A DNA stretch of 64,000 nt. Origin: Nemophila menziesii. Its lineage: Eukaryota > Streptophyta > Magnoliopsida > Boraginales > Hydrophyllaceae. Under the pieces are notes generated by a model. It had not been told where the DNA came from, ran no database searches, and worked only from the letters and a program-made list of their open reading frames with translations. Shown here in pieces: positions 22,259-36,024 of this stretch. The position numbers and the translations under genes were made by a program. The stretch's first letter is position 1. Each line of letters starts with the position of its first letter. Location of the stretch: positions 682,001 through 746,000 of the forward strand of contig JARWIR010000094.1 of NCBI GenBank assembly GCA_029959085.1. Reading direction: 5' to 3'.

Positions 22259-23172
22259 TTATATTACATTTTTATTATAATATAGAGACCGACTTTATTT
22301 TTTAAATCGTGGTTATTATTTAATATTATGAAATTATATTAAGCGTATTTTACTCCTATTTGTTGATGTTAAGTATCCGTTATCAAGGGTAGTTTAGGAG
22401 TTTTATTTAGTGAAGGTTATAAAATTCAAAAAAGCCTGGTATGGGAAAATTTTCTCTATAGTCAGTGAGTTATATCCTTTTTTATGGCCTTTTAGTATCG
22501 CCTAGGGTGTGATAAAAATATGATAATAAAATACGGATAAACGATGCACTAACAACCTAGACTAATCACGTTACTCACGTCATGTATCACATGTTGTATG
22601 CAAGTTTTAACGATAAGTCAGATGCAGTCTCAGGGACTTAGTGTGTTATACGAATCACTTTAAGTGTTTTTTTAAGAAGCACCAACTCATAAAGTGATTT
22701 TAAGAGTTTAAAACACTTTAAAAGTTCGTGAAGCACTTTTAAGTACTTTTTAAAAAAAGCATTTCCAAACAATAACTTATATTACATTTTTATTATAATA
22801 TAGAGACCGACTTTATTTTTTAAATCGTGGTTATTATTTAATATTATGAAATTATATTAAGCGTATTATTCTCCTATTTCTTGATGTTAAGTATCCGTTA
22901 TCAAGGGTAGTTTAGGAGTTTTATTTAGTGAAGGTTCTCAAATTCAAAAAAGTCTGGTATGGGATAATTCTCTATATAGTCCGTGAGTTATATCCTTTTT
23001 TATGGCCTTTTAGTATCGCCTAGGGTGTGATAAAAATATGATAATAAAATACGGATAAACGATGCACTAACAACCTAGACTAACCACGTTACTCACGTCA
23101 TGTATCACATGTTGTATGCAAGTTTTAACGATAAGTCAGATGCAGTCTCAGGGACTTAGTGTGTTATACGAA
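22137..23172 (+). repeat. 518-bp internal tandem duplication, U5
   Basis: Copies 22137-22654 and 22655-23172. Copy 2 has the full 518 bp of the a-type rather than the 515 bp of the c-type, so the second half comes from an a-type unit. Confidence 0.92.
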
Positions 23173-23871
23173 TCACGTCTCACCATTATTGAAATGTGGT
23201 TTATCAATTGATTTATTAAAACAACATTAATAATCATCAATATCTAATTTTAACAGAAAATATTATATTTAACTATTATAATTAATAACCTATATATTTA
23301 AAGCATGTTCCAATGATATAGCGAGTGTATCCATTTGATAAACCATCTAATTATAAAATTAAAGTATTTAAAAATTTTTATCAACTAGTAATTTACAAAA
23401 ATTTGAATTCAAATTCTTCACATAACTGATAGTTTACTATATATAATAAATATATTAAGCAAATAAAGAAATTAAAATCTTAATAAGCAAAGATGAAAAA
23501 CATCTAAATCAAGTTTTACTAGTATTAATATCATATTAAATATATATTAATTCAAATAAGGTAAAATATCAAAATTCAACAAATTATATAAGAACAAAAA
23601 ACTAATTACACCTCTTTGTATGAATAATAAATTATAAACCATAATTACTATATTTTTTTTGACTATGTTAACTATATAAATGATGTTTTAATAAAAAACG
23701 AATAACTCAAAATTTATTCAATTAACCAAAAGATGGAAAAATAAAATAATCTATATAAAATTACCGCCTCTCCCTTCCTAACCCTAGCTTCCACATTTTC
23801 TTGTCTATAAATAACAAATTACACACACAAAAACATCATCAAATTGTAATATTTTGTATTATTATTTTGTA

Positions 23872-24456
23872 ATGATTGATAGAATGTGTCCGTTCTCAAA
23901 GATGCTTCTTTCTATGTCGATCTTTTCATTTTCATGTCAAGTGTATTTTTCTTTTAGAGATCGTTGACCATTTCATTTCAATCAAATATTTTTTCACATA
24001 TTAATATTTTTATTAATTTTTTATCATCTTGTCATTATAATAGATGAGGGACATGTATAGTAAAATAAATGTGTCATATCTGTAAAATAAAATGTTTAAT
24101 GGTATTATGTATAAATTTCAGATAAGATAGAGACAAAAGAAGTGTTTAGTACCTTCCATGAAAAAGCATCTACTTGTGGACAAGCTAACATTTCACTTCG
24201 ATTTAACGATGATTTGAGAAGAAACAACACGGAGAAGATGAACATTAACACTGTGCTCAAATCAATAGCTTATTGCTTCTCCTTTATAATGAATTTACTC
24301 TCTTTCTGTACTTTGGATGTTTCTAAAGGCTGGTACTTGATTGATTTTGTATTGTTATTTTCAATATATTTTATCATAACCTTTATTGTGTGTACATTAA
24401 TTTTAAAATCTCTCTATTTGAACTTGATTCAAATTATTTCATTTTTTATTTATTGA
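23872..24456 (+). CDS. Possible small peptide gene, U5 (altered exon 1)
   Basis: Join 23872-23935 and 24122-24456, TATA box 23816-23823. Same as U2: short-T exon 1 needing the upstream donor, and FHEKAST in exon 2. Confidence 0.3.
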
Positions 24457-25342
24457 AATTATTATATTAAAATTTTAGTTAGATATTCATGGCTATCAGT
24501 CGTTTAATATGGAAAAAAATTTACAAAAAAATTAAAGCTGGACATATTTCTAGCAAAATTTTATAGTCCTTGAAATTTGCCTGTTGTAATTGTTTCTAAT
24601 TTTTCAATTATGATGTTTAAGTTCTGTATTTCAAGTTTGTGATAAGTTTGTCCTTTTTTTGTTTTTTCATTATATTATACGTGTCATCCTCTTATGACAG
24701 AACAGGAGAACAGGAGGACTGTATAGTTATTTATTAAAATAAATAATCACATAAAATTAACATTAATAATGTAAATGCAAATAAAAAAAAATTACATTGT
24801 AAGAAAATCGTAAAATGAGTGAGTAAAGTGTTTCATTTACAAGATAAAGGGCTAAGTGTTAAAAAGTAAATCTTTGCTTCAAGCCAATCTCTTTTTCTTT
24901 CCTTGCGTAATTAGGGTAGTTTAGGGGACCATGGCCCACCCAAGTTTTGATATTTCATTTTGATCCATAAAGTTTAATTTTGTAAAAAACAATTTCTGAT
25001 ATCTTGGTTTTCAGAACATTCACTTGGTCCCCCATATTTTAGAGTTAAATCTTAAAGTATTAATTTATTTTTTTCTATATAAACTCTTTTTGTTTATATA
25101 ATTTAATATAATTTGTATTATTTTCATTCAATACTTCTTGCATAATTATGATTTAATATAAATCCACTCCAGGGCACAATAAAATTTTAACATGTTACAA
25201 TTCCAATTACTCTTTTACCCTTTTTTGTTTTTATTTCTGATATATATTTATTTGATCAAAAATATTTTAAATTCTAATAATTTTTCTTTCTCTCTCATAT
25301 CTCTAACCTCCTCTTTCTCGCACGTGAAAACCAGGTCTTGCC

Positions 25343-25758
25343 ATGAGCTTCTATGAGACGATAGCATAATACTGGTTTCAAACACAAGGTATATTTGATT
25401 ACAAACTTTATTATCCCATTTCTATATAACTTATGCTGATGATACGTATTGTTTAGTCAAATGTGCGAGCTTATTATCAAAAATATCAGTTGATAAGAAG
25501 ATCAAGGGTTATGGTCCATTGCTAAAAGACAAGGAAGTGATATTATGAATACGTAGGGCATCAGATTCTAATTCAAGAGATTCGGTGGGATGTAGACGAT
25601 TTTGGAAGTGACGAGATGAAGGATTTAGAGAACAACTTTCTTGGGAGGCTCCTGGAATGTTAATAGAACAAGAAACAAGAATATGAGGACAGTGCATACA
25701 AAATACCGCATCTTGGCATTAGAAAATTATTGAGTTGCTTTGTTTTGTCAATTTTTGA
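25343..25758 (+). pseudogene. Decayed coding-like block, U6 copy (22-bp deletion)
   Basis: Carries the same deletion as U3 (near 25480). The minus-strand 62-codon frame at 25697-25509 is open. Confidence 0.3.
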
Positions 25759-26621
25759 ACTCCTAGTCTAATTTTTTAGTTGCTTTGTTTTGTCAATTTT
25801 TGTACTGCTAATTTTTGTAATGCTAGTCTTTTCTAATAATCATTAGTATTTTTGTAATAATTAGTAGTAATTTCAATTCAATTTCCTTTCTTTTTGTTAT
25901 TTCCCTTATTTGAATGTAGTCGTCAAGCAAAATTCCAAAAACTCAATGAATTTTCTCGATACTCGGAAAAGTTATTGTACATACTAAGCATACAATCATA
26001 CTCAGTACGAGGCTACTCAGTCTAGTAACTCAATAAAAAAATTTAAACACTTAGTAACTTTTTCCGTTACTGAGCACTTTTTCCTATACTCGGTATCTTT
26101 TTCCATACTCAATACTCCATACCAGTAACGTTTTTCACACTCGGAACGCCATACTCAGAACTTTTTCAGGCGGTGGTCGGCGATGGTTGGTGGTTGTGGT
26201 CGGTGCTGAAAATTCTTGATAGTTAATGAAGGAGGAGAGGGAAAAAAGGATATAGAAGGAGAGAGACTAATGGTAATAGAAGAGAAAAAGAAATGAGAGG
26301 GTTCATTTGTGGCACCAAGATAGTCTCCAAGACCAAATTCACCCTACGATTTTTAGGACCAAAATTATAATTGTGTTTTAATTTTTTTGTGGTTTTATAT
26401 AATAAAATACAAATTTTTATATGTAATTTCATCAGAGACAAGACATTGGATCTTGGGTCGTTTAACTTCACCTGCTCTATCAAACGTTTTAAATTTATTT
26501 TATCACGTTATAATTTATTTTATTTGTATATTTTTTTAAATTTTAAAATATAGATTATGTTGTATAATATAGGGAATTATAACTTAATTAATTTATATGA
26601 ATTTAATATACAAACAACTTA

Positions 26622-26828
26622 GGGCCCATTTGGAAGTGTTTATTTTAGAGTAAAAAAACGATTCTAGAATAAAAATTTAAATTTAAAAAAATTATTTTGA
26701 ATCTAAAATCACTCTAAGTGTTTTTTAAGAAGCACCAACTCATAAAGTGATTTTAAGAGTTTAAAACACTTTAAAAGTTCGTGAAACACTTTTAAGTACT
26801 TTTTTAAAAAACATTTCCAAACAATAAC
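26622..26828 (+). mobile_element. MITE, U6 copy
   Basis: b-type copy as in U3, with one private A-to-G at 26699 (ATTTTGAATC). Confidence 0.7.
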
Positions 26829-27924
26829 TTATATTACATTTTTATTATAATATAAAGACCGACTTTATTTTTTAAATTGTGGTTATTATTTAATATTATG
26901 AAATTATATTAAGCGTATTTTACTCCTATTTGTTGATGTTAAGTATCCGTTATCAAGGGTAGTTCAGGAGTTTTATTTAGTGAAGGTTCTAAAATTCAAA
27001 AAAGCCTGGTATGGGAAAATTCTCTATATAGTCCGTGAGTTATATCCTTTTTTATGGCCTTTTAGTATCGCCTAGGGTGTGATAAAAGTATGATAATAAA
27101 ATACGGATAAACGATGCACTGACAACCTAGACTAATCACGTTACTCACGTCATGTATCACATGTTGTATGCAAGTTTTAACGATAAGTCAGATGCAGTCT
27201 CAGGGACTTAGTGTGTTATACGAATCACGTCTCACCATTATTGAAATGTGGTTTAGCAATTGATTTATTAAAACAACATTACTAATCATCAATATCTAAT
27301 TTTGACAGAAAATATTATATTTAACTATTATAATTAATAACCTATATATTTAAAGCATGTTCCAATAATATAGCGAGTGTATCCATTTGATAAACCATCT
27401 AATTATAAAATTAAAGTATTTAAACAATTTTATCAACAAGTAATTTACAAAAATTTGAATTCAAATTCTTCACATAACTGATAGTTTACTATATATAATA
27501 AATATATTCAGCAAATAAAGAAATTAAAATCTTAATAAGCAAAGATGAAAAACATTTAAATCAAGTTTTACTAGTATTAATATCATTTTAAATATATATT
27601 AATTCAAATAAGGTAAAATATCAAAATTCAACAAATTATATAAGAAAAAAAAAACTAATTACACCTCTTTGTATGAATAATAAATTATAAACCATAATTA
27701 CTATATTTTTTTTGACTATGTTAACTATATAAAATATGTTTTAATAAAAAACGAATAACTCAAAATTTATTCAATTAACCAAAAGATAGAAAAATAAAAT
27801 AATCTATATAAAATTGCCGCCTCTCCCTTCCTAACCCTAGCCTCCACATTTTCTTGTCTATAAATAACAAATTACACACACAAAAAAATCATCAAATTGT
27901 AATATTTTGTATCATTATTTTGTA

Positions 27925-28511
27925 ATGATTGATAGAATGTGTCCGTTCTCAAAGATGCTTCTTTCTCTGTCGATTTTTTTCATTTTCATGTCAAGTGTAT
28001 TTTTCTTTTAGAGATCGTTACCCATTCCATTTCAATCAAATATTCTTTCACAGATTAATATTTTTATTAATTTTTTATAATCATGTCATTCTAATAGATG
28101 AGGGACATGTATAGTAAAATTAATGTGTCATGTCTGTAAAATAAAATGTTTAATGGTATTTATGTATAAATTTCAGATAAGATAGAGACAAAAGAAGTGT
28201 TTAGTACCTTCCATGAAGAAGCATCTACTTGTGGACAAGCTAACATTTCACTTCGATTTAACGATGATTTGAAAAGAAACAACACGGAGAAGATGAACAT
28301 TAACACAGTGCTCAAATCAATAGCTTATTGCTTCTCCTTTATAATGAATTTACTCTCTTTCTGTACTTTGGATGTTTCTAAAGGCTGGTACTTGATTGAT
28401 TTTGTATTGTTATTTTCAATATATTTTATCATAACCTTTATTGTGTGTACATTAATTTTAAAATATCTCTATTTGAACTTGATTCAAATTATTTCATTTT
28501 TTATTTATTGA
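27925..28511 (+). CDS. Possible small peptide gene, U6
   Basis: Join 27925-27994 and 28177-28511, TATA box 27859-27866. Predicted protein the same as U3. Confidence 0.38.
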
Positions 28512-29399
28512 AATTATTATGTTGAAATTTTAGTTATATATTCATGGCTATCAGTAGTTTAATATGGAAAAAAAATTACAAAAAAATTAAAGCTGGACAT
28601 ATTTCTAGCAAAATTTTATAGTCCTTGACATTTGCCTGTTGTAATTGTTCCTAATTTTTCAATTATGATGTTTAAGTTCTGTATTTCAAGTTTGTGATAA
28701 GTTTGTCATTTTTTTGTTTTTTCATTATATTATACATGTCATCCTCTTATGACAGAACAGGAGAACAGGAGGACTGTATAGTTATTTATTAAAATAAATA
28801 ATCACATAAAATTAACATTAATAATTTAAATGCAAATAAAAAAAGATTTTACATTGTAAGAAAATCGTAAAATGAGTGAGTAAAGTGTGTCATTTACAAG
28901 ATAAAGGGCTAAGTGTTAAAAAGTGAATCTTTGCTTCAAGCCAATCTCTTTTTCTTTCCTTGCGTAATTAGGGTAGTTTAGGGGACCATGCCCCACCCGA
29001 GTTTTGATATTTCATTTTGATCGCTAAAGTTTAATTTTATAAAAAACAATTTTTGATATCTTGGTTTTCAGAACATTTACTTGGTCCCCCATATTTTAGA
29101 GTTAAATCTTAAAGTATTAATTTATTTTTTTCTATATAAACTCTTATTGTTTATATAATTTAATATAATTTGTATTATTTTCATTCAATACTTCTTGCAT
29201 AATTATGATTTAATATAAATACACTACAGGGCACATTAAAATTTTAACAGGTTACAATTCCAATTACTCTTTTACCCGTTTTTGTTTTTATTTCTGATAT
29301 ATATTTATTTGATCAAAAATATTTTAAATTCTAATAAATTTTCGTTCTCTCTCATATCTCTAACCTCCCCTTTCTCGCACGTGAAAACCAGGTCTTGCC

Positions 29400-29837
29400 A
29401 TGAGCTTCTGTGAGACGATAGCATAATACTGGTTTCAAACACAAGGTATATTTGATTACAAACTTTATTATCCCATTTCTATATAACTTATGCTGATGAT
29501 ACGTATTGTTTAGTCAAATGTGCGAGCTTATTATCAAACTTTTCTTGATGATAAAAATCAAATATCAGTTGATAAGAAGATCAAGGGTTATGGTCCATTG
29601 CTAAAAGACAAGGAAGTGATATTATGAATACGTAGGGCATCAGATTCTAATTCAAGAGATTCGGTGGGATGTAGACGATTTTGGAAGTGACGTGATGAAG
29701 GATTTAGAGAACAACTTTCTTGGGAGGCTCCTGGAATGTTAATAGAACAAGAAACAAGAATATGAGGACAGTGCATACAAAATACCGCATCTTGGCTTTA
29801 GAAAATTATTGAGTTGCTTTGTTTTGTCAATTTTTGA
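29400..29837 (+). pseudogene. Decayed coding-like block, U7 copy
   Basis: c-type copy as in U4, ATG at 29400, same stops. The minus-strand frame at 29776-29588 is open. Confidence 0.3.
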
Positions 29838-30700
29838 ACTCCTAGTCTAATGTTTTAGTTGCTTTGTTTTGTCAATTTTTGTACTGCTAATTTTTGTAAT
29901 GCTAGTCTTTTCTAATAATCATTAGTATTTTTGTAATAATTAGTAGTAATTTCAATTCAATTTCTTTTCTTTTTGTTATTTCCCTTATTTGAACGTAGTC
30001 GTCAAGCTAAATTCCAAAAACTCAATGAATTTTCTCGATACTCGAAAAAGTTATTGTACGTACTAAGCATACAATCATACTCAGTACGAGGATACTCAGT
30101 CTAGTAACTCAATAAAAAAATTTAAACACTTAGTAACTTTTTCCGTTACTGAGCACTTTTTCCTATAATCAGTATCTTTTTCCATACTCAATACTCCATA
30201 CCGGTAACGTTTTTCACACTCGGAACGCCATACTCAGAACTTTTTCAGGCGGTGGTCGGCGATGGTTGGTTGTTGTGGTCGGTGCTGAAAATTCTTGATA
30301 GTTAATGAAGGAGGAGAGAGAAAAAAGGATATAGAAGGAGAGAGATTAATGGTAATAGAAGAGAAAAAAGAATGAGAGGGTTCATTTGTGGCACCAAGAT
30401 AGTCTCTAAGACCGAATTCACCCTACGATTTTTAGGACCAAAATTATAATTATGTTTTAATTTCTTTGTAGTTTTATATAATAAAATACAAATTTTTATA
30501 TGTAATTTCATCAGAGACAAGACATTGGATCTTGGGTCGTTTAACTTCACATGCTCTATCAAACTTTTTAAATTTATTTTATCGCGTTATAATTTATTTT
30601 ATTTGTATATTTTTTTAAATTTTAAAATATAGATTATGTTGTATAATATAGGGAATTATAACTTGATTCATTTATATGAATTTAATATACAAACAACTTA

Positions 30701-30908
30701 GGGCCCATTGGAAATGTTTATTTTAGAGTAAAAAAACGCTTCTAGAATAAAAATTTAAATTTGAAAAAATTATTTTAAATCTAAAATCACTTTAAGTGTT
30801 TTTTTAAGAAGCACCAACTCATAAAGTGATTTTAAGAGTTTAAAACACTTTAAATGTTCGTGAAGCACTTTTAAGTACTTTTTTAAAAAAGCATTTCCAA
30901 ACAATAAC
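30701..30908 (+). mobile_element. MITE, U7 copy
   Basis: c-type copy, as in U4. Confidence 0.7.
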
Positions 30909-31825
30909 TTATATTACATTTTTATTATAATATAGAGACCGACTTTATTTTTTAAATCGTGGTTATTATTTAATATTATGAAATTATATTAAGCGTATTT
31001 TACTCCTATTTGTTGATGTTAACACTACTAAAAATTAAAGTATTTGTGGCAATTTTTAAGGTCAAAGACGGGAGTTTAAAAGTGTATTGATAGGCTGCGA
31101 TCAGCTTATTGCCGCGAAAAATGCCGCCTATAAAGCTGACGCCTATGCAAAGATGGCATATAGAAGACTGCCGCTAATTCAACCTCGCATTGACGGCAAT
31201 ATTCTCGAAACTGCCGTCTATGTATATTTGTATTATAGGCTTTATATTTTATATATTAATTAAATTAAAAATAGTAACATTTGATATAGATGGCAATTAG
31301 ACTACCGTGTATTAAAAATTATACTTCAATATATGTTTATATATATATATATATTTAATTAAAAATAATATTTAACATAAACTGAAAGTTAAATCAATAT
31401 AACAAGAAGTCAAGTCAAAGTATATTTCATTCGGATAAAAAGTAGAAAAATCATTTTCTACGTTTAACTAAACTAAAAGTCATAAAATAAAAAGTACAAA
31501 ATCCTACAAATTATCTCGTTATCATCTACAACAAACACCGAAACTATAGACATTGCTTTGTAAGTTTGGTTCCATTTCTGCTGCGCAATGTGTCTCATTC
31601 AAGAAAGCGAAATTTGATACTTTTATGCGTAATCTTCAGTTACACGCACTGTTGATGATGAATTTAAGTTTCGATGGATTCCGAGGTGTTAATTGATGCA
31701 TGTGTCCAAGGCAATATGACTTTCACATAGCTATCTTCATTCTCGTTGCCGAATCTAAATGCTCCGATTCTTTAACTGTGTCATATAAAATATGGGTAAA
31801 TAAACATTTTTAATAATTCCTTATA

Positions 31826-32017
31826 TTGTACATAGAAGTAAAAAGTAGTTTAAACACTTACTGTGAAGCTTTCTCAAAGAGCTTGGGTACTCCTGTAGAT
31901 TACACTTTGTTCACGAAAGAATGGGAAACAACTCTTTTGAATCAGGCATATGCCAACTGTCAATGGAAATATTATGGCAGACCACGTTACTCATTCTATA
32001 ATTTTAAGCAACTATAA
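31826..32017 (+). pseudogene. 63-codon open stretch inside CACTA (U7)
   Basis: Same translation as the U4 copy. Confidence 0.35.
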
Positions 32018-33128
32018 GAAAAGGAAAGGAATATATACTTATTTAAGAGCATAGAGTACCCCAACCAATATATATCCGTCATTTTTTACACATTTATCAT
32101 CATACATGAATTTCAGGTAAAAAAATCATACACTTATCTCTAGACTCATTCTCTTCAGTAGGTGAAGTCACCACCAAATACGAAGTCTACTTTCCCTTCT
32201 CTTATTCGAATAGATTTTATGTACATCTACTATCACTTCACTTCTCACAATTATTTTCCTTTCATTCCAAAATCTAACTTTATTATTATTCTTAGCTTTA
32301 TAATTCACACAGCCGTGTCACATGAAAGTTAAATAAATTGTGAAATAATTATCTTATCAACCTATTTTTCAGTTTTTACATCTTATCCTAATGATGTAAT
32401 AGGATTTACACTTTTAGATATATATCACTTTATTTTCCTAGATATGCAGATCAAGTTTAGATCTAACAACAAGAGAACTATCATGTTTGAACAAAAGAAT
32501 CAAGAGAACAATTTTTCAAAAAACAACCTACTGGAACCATTTGCAAACACAAGATACATCATATATATAAAAATTGGTGTATTAAATAAAATTTGTTTGG
32601 AGAATTAAAGCTAACATGTTCAAGAACAGTAAAATCTCGATTCTGTTTCTGCAAATACAAATCCTAATTAAACCGATGTTCATTACCACCATAAGCAACT
32701 GTAACATCTATCAATTTTTATCAACAATTGATTGTAATATTTAGATGATCAGGCTTGAATGCTTCTGAGTAACAAATGAGAATCTGGCTCACTTTAGGAA
32801 AAATAAGTGTTTCTGAGATTTTCTGCCAAAAAATCTGGAGAATGGCTTCAAAGAGAGCCACCAGAATCCAATCTTTATTCATAAGATAGCAAAACAAGGA
32901 AATCTAATTTTTTAAGAGGCATAACTACAAACACTTTGATTACATTATACAATTTGTTATATATCACAAATTAAATAGTTATATATCATGCATTTTATGA
33001 TTAATTGTTCAAAAAAATATTATATTCACCAATTTAATCAACAACAACCACAAACAAAATCCAAAATTGAATGATTCTATGAAAACCCATAGACTACTCT
33101 ATGAAAGTGGAGAAACAATTTAACATAC

Positions 33129-33255
33129 CTTGAAATAGTGATAAGTTATGTGAAAGAATTTGACGAGCCCCGTTATCCTTGTCGTCTTTACTAGATCAGA
33201 TCCAATCTTTGCAACAATCAAAGTAAGCCGAGGAGCCGAGGAGCCGAGACGCCAT
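33129..33255 (-). pseudogene. Possible first exon inside CACTA, minus strand (U7)
   Basis: Copy of the U4 stretch: ATG at 33255, donor after 33129, E2F-like site at 33450-33457. Confidence 0.3.
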
Positions 33256-35437
33256 ATGTAGATCGATCGTCCTAGATAGAAAAAATGAGTTTAACCTTGA
33301 TAGAATACTTTTCCAGATTCAAGCGCTAATCAATCAATAGAAAAAGGTATGATCGTGAGAAGCAAGCCGAATGGTTTTTATTCAGAGAAACGAGTCTCCA
33401 TTTTTTTTTGGTTTAGAAAGAATTTTGGATTAAGAAAAATATCTAACTAGGCGGGAACTAAAAAGTGAAATGAAAAATAGGGTGGGAAGAATATCAAAAA
33501 AAACTTTCTTATCAACTATTTTATGAAACTTTTTTTTTATATGATATCTATTAATTATTGTGATTACTCATATTTATACATATAATAAAGATATTAAAAT
33601 TTATCTAATATATATAAATTACTTACATATATATTTAACTAGAATTTTATAATAAAAAGTTTATCTAATTACTTAATAAAAATATATTTATTGATAGCTT
33701 AATCTATTGAATAAAATAAAATAATCTACTATTTAATAAATAAATTTTTACAAAAAATGCAAGTTTTTTGTTTTTACAGTGGTTGGTTTTTTTGATCAAA
33801 TGAGCCGTCTTTACTCTACCCAATTAACATCAATTGGATGAACGGCCACCTATATAAAAGTACCCTCGTATAATAGGTTGGAGTTATTTAAAACTACCGC
33901 CAATTAAGTGACGTCAATAGGTGAATTTTTAGTAGTGTAAGTATCCGTTATCAAGGGTAGTTTAGGAGTTTTATTTAGTGAAGGTTCTAAAATTCAAAAA
34001 AGCCTGGTATGGGAAAATTCTCTATATAGTCCGTGAGTTATATCTTTTTTTATGGCCTTTTAGTATCGCCTAGGGTGTGATAAAAATATGATAATAAAAT
34101 ACGGATAAACGATGCACTAACAACCTAGACTAATCACGTTACTCACGTCATGTATCACATGTTGTATGCAAGTTTTAACGATAAGTCAGATGCAGTCTCA
34201 AGGACTTAGTGTGTTATACGAATCACTTTAAGTGTTTTTTTAAGAAGCACCATCTCATAAAGTGATTTTAAGAGTTTAAAACACTTTAAAAGTTCGTGAA
34301 GCACTTTTAAGTACTTTTTTAAAAAAGCATTTCCAAACAATAACTTATATTACATTTTTATTATAATATAGAGACCGACTTTATTTTTTAAATCGTAGTT
34401 ATTATTTAATATTATGAAATTATATTAAGCGTATACTCCTATTTGTTGATGTTAAGTATCCGTTATCAAGGGTAGTTTAGGAGTTTTATTTAGTGAAGGT
34501 TCTAAAATTCTAAAAAGCCTGGTATGGGAAAATTCTCTATATAGTCTGTGAGTTATACCCCTTTTTATGGCCTTTTAGTATCGCCTAGGGTGTGATTAAA
34601 ATATGATAATAAAATACGGATAAACGATGCACTAACAACCTAGACTAATCACGTTACTCACGTCATGTATCACATGTTGTATGCAAGTTTTAACGATAAG
34701 TCAGATGCAGTCTCAGGGACTTAGTGTGTTATACGAATCACGTCTCACCATTATTGAAATGTGGTTTAGCAATTGATTTATTAAAACAACATTACTAATC
34801 ATCAATATCTAATTTTGACAGAAAATATTATATTTAACTATTATAATTAATAACCTATATATTTAAAGCATGTTCCAATAATATAGCGAGTGTATCCATT
34901 TGATAAACCATCTAATTATAAAATTAAAGTATTTAAACAATTTTATCAACAAGTAATTTACAAAAATTTGAATTCAAATTCTTCACATAACTGATAGTTT
35001 ACTATATATAATAAATATATTCAGCAAATAAAGAAATTAAAATCTTAATAAGCAAAGATGAAAAACATTTAAATCAAGTTTTACTAGTATTAATATCATT
35101 TTAAATATATATTAATTCAAATAAGGTAAAATATCAAAATTCAACAAATTATATAAGAAAAAAAAAACTAATTACACCTCTTTGTATGAATAATAAATTA
35201 TAAACCATAATTACTATATTTTTTTTGACTATGTTAACTATATAAAATATGTTTTAATAAAAAACGAATAACTCAAAATTTATTCAATTAACCAAAAGAT
35301 AGAAAAATAAAATAATCTATATAAAATTGCCGCCTCTCCCTTCCTAACCCTAGCCTCCACATTTTCTTGTCTATAAATAACAAATTACACACACAAAAAA
35401 ATCATCAAATTGTAATATTTTGTATCATTATTTTGTA

Positions 35438-36024
35438 ATGATTGATAGAATGTGTCCGTTCTCAAAGATGCTTCTTTCTCTGTCGATTTTTTTCATTTTC
35501 ATGTCAAGTGTATTTTTCTTTTAGAGATCGTTACCCATTCCATTTCAATCAAATATTCTTTCACAGATTAATATTTTTATTAATTTTTTATAATCATGTC
35601 ATTCTAATAGATGAGGGACATGTATAGTAAAATTAATGTGTCATGTCTGTAAAATAAAATGTTTAATGGTATTTATGTATAAATTTCAGATAAGATAGAG
35701 ACAAAAGAAGTGTTTAGTACCTTCCATGAAGAAGCATCTACTTGTGGACAAGCTAACATTTCACTTCGATTTAACGATGATTTGAAAAGAAACAACACGG
35801 AGAAGATGAACATTAACACAGTGCTCAAATCAATAGCTTATTGCTTCTCCTTTATAATGAATTTACTCTCTTTCTGTACTTTGGATGTTTCTAAAGGCTG
35901 GTACTTGATTGATTTTGTATTGTTATTTTCAATATATTTTATCATAACCTTTATTGTGTGTACATTAATTTTAAAATATCTCTATTTGAACTTGATTCAA
36001 ATTATTTCATTTTTTATTTATTGA
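35438..36024 (+). CDS. Possible small peptide gene, U7
   Basis: Join 35438-35507 and 35690-36024, TATA box 35372-35379. Predicted protein the same as U3. Confidence 0.38.

Larger units (their letters stand above)
20758..25350 (+). repeat. Tandem unit U5 (chimera: c-type first half, a-type second half)
   Basis: The first half matches U4: TTGGAAATG at the MITE start, GACGTGATG in the decayed block, T at 22281. From 22419 on it matches U2 (GGTTATAAAATTC, TTTTCTCTATAGTCAGTG). It has the 518-bp duplication but no CACTA element. The switch lies between 22282 and 22418, which includes the empty CACTA target TAA at 22370-22372. Confidence 0.93.
25351..29407 (+). repeat. Tandem unit U6 (b-type)
   Basis: Copy of U3 at an exact offset of 16,163 bp, with the same 22-bp deletion and single 518-bp segment. 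I found three substitutions against U3: at 25965, 26413 and 26699. Confidence 0.95.
31023..33937 (+). mobile_element. Non-autonomous CACTA transposon, U7
   Basis: Same length (2,915 bp), ends, site and TAA duplication (31020-31022, 33938-33940) as the U4 copy. It was copied with its unit and is not a second insertion. Confidence 0.92.
30787..34737 (+). repeat. 518-bp internal duplication split by CACTA, U7
   Basis: Copy 1 is 30787-34222 with the transposon inside; copy 2 is 34223-34737 (515 bp, as in U4). Confidence 0.92.
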
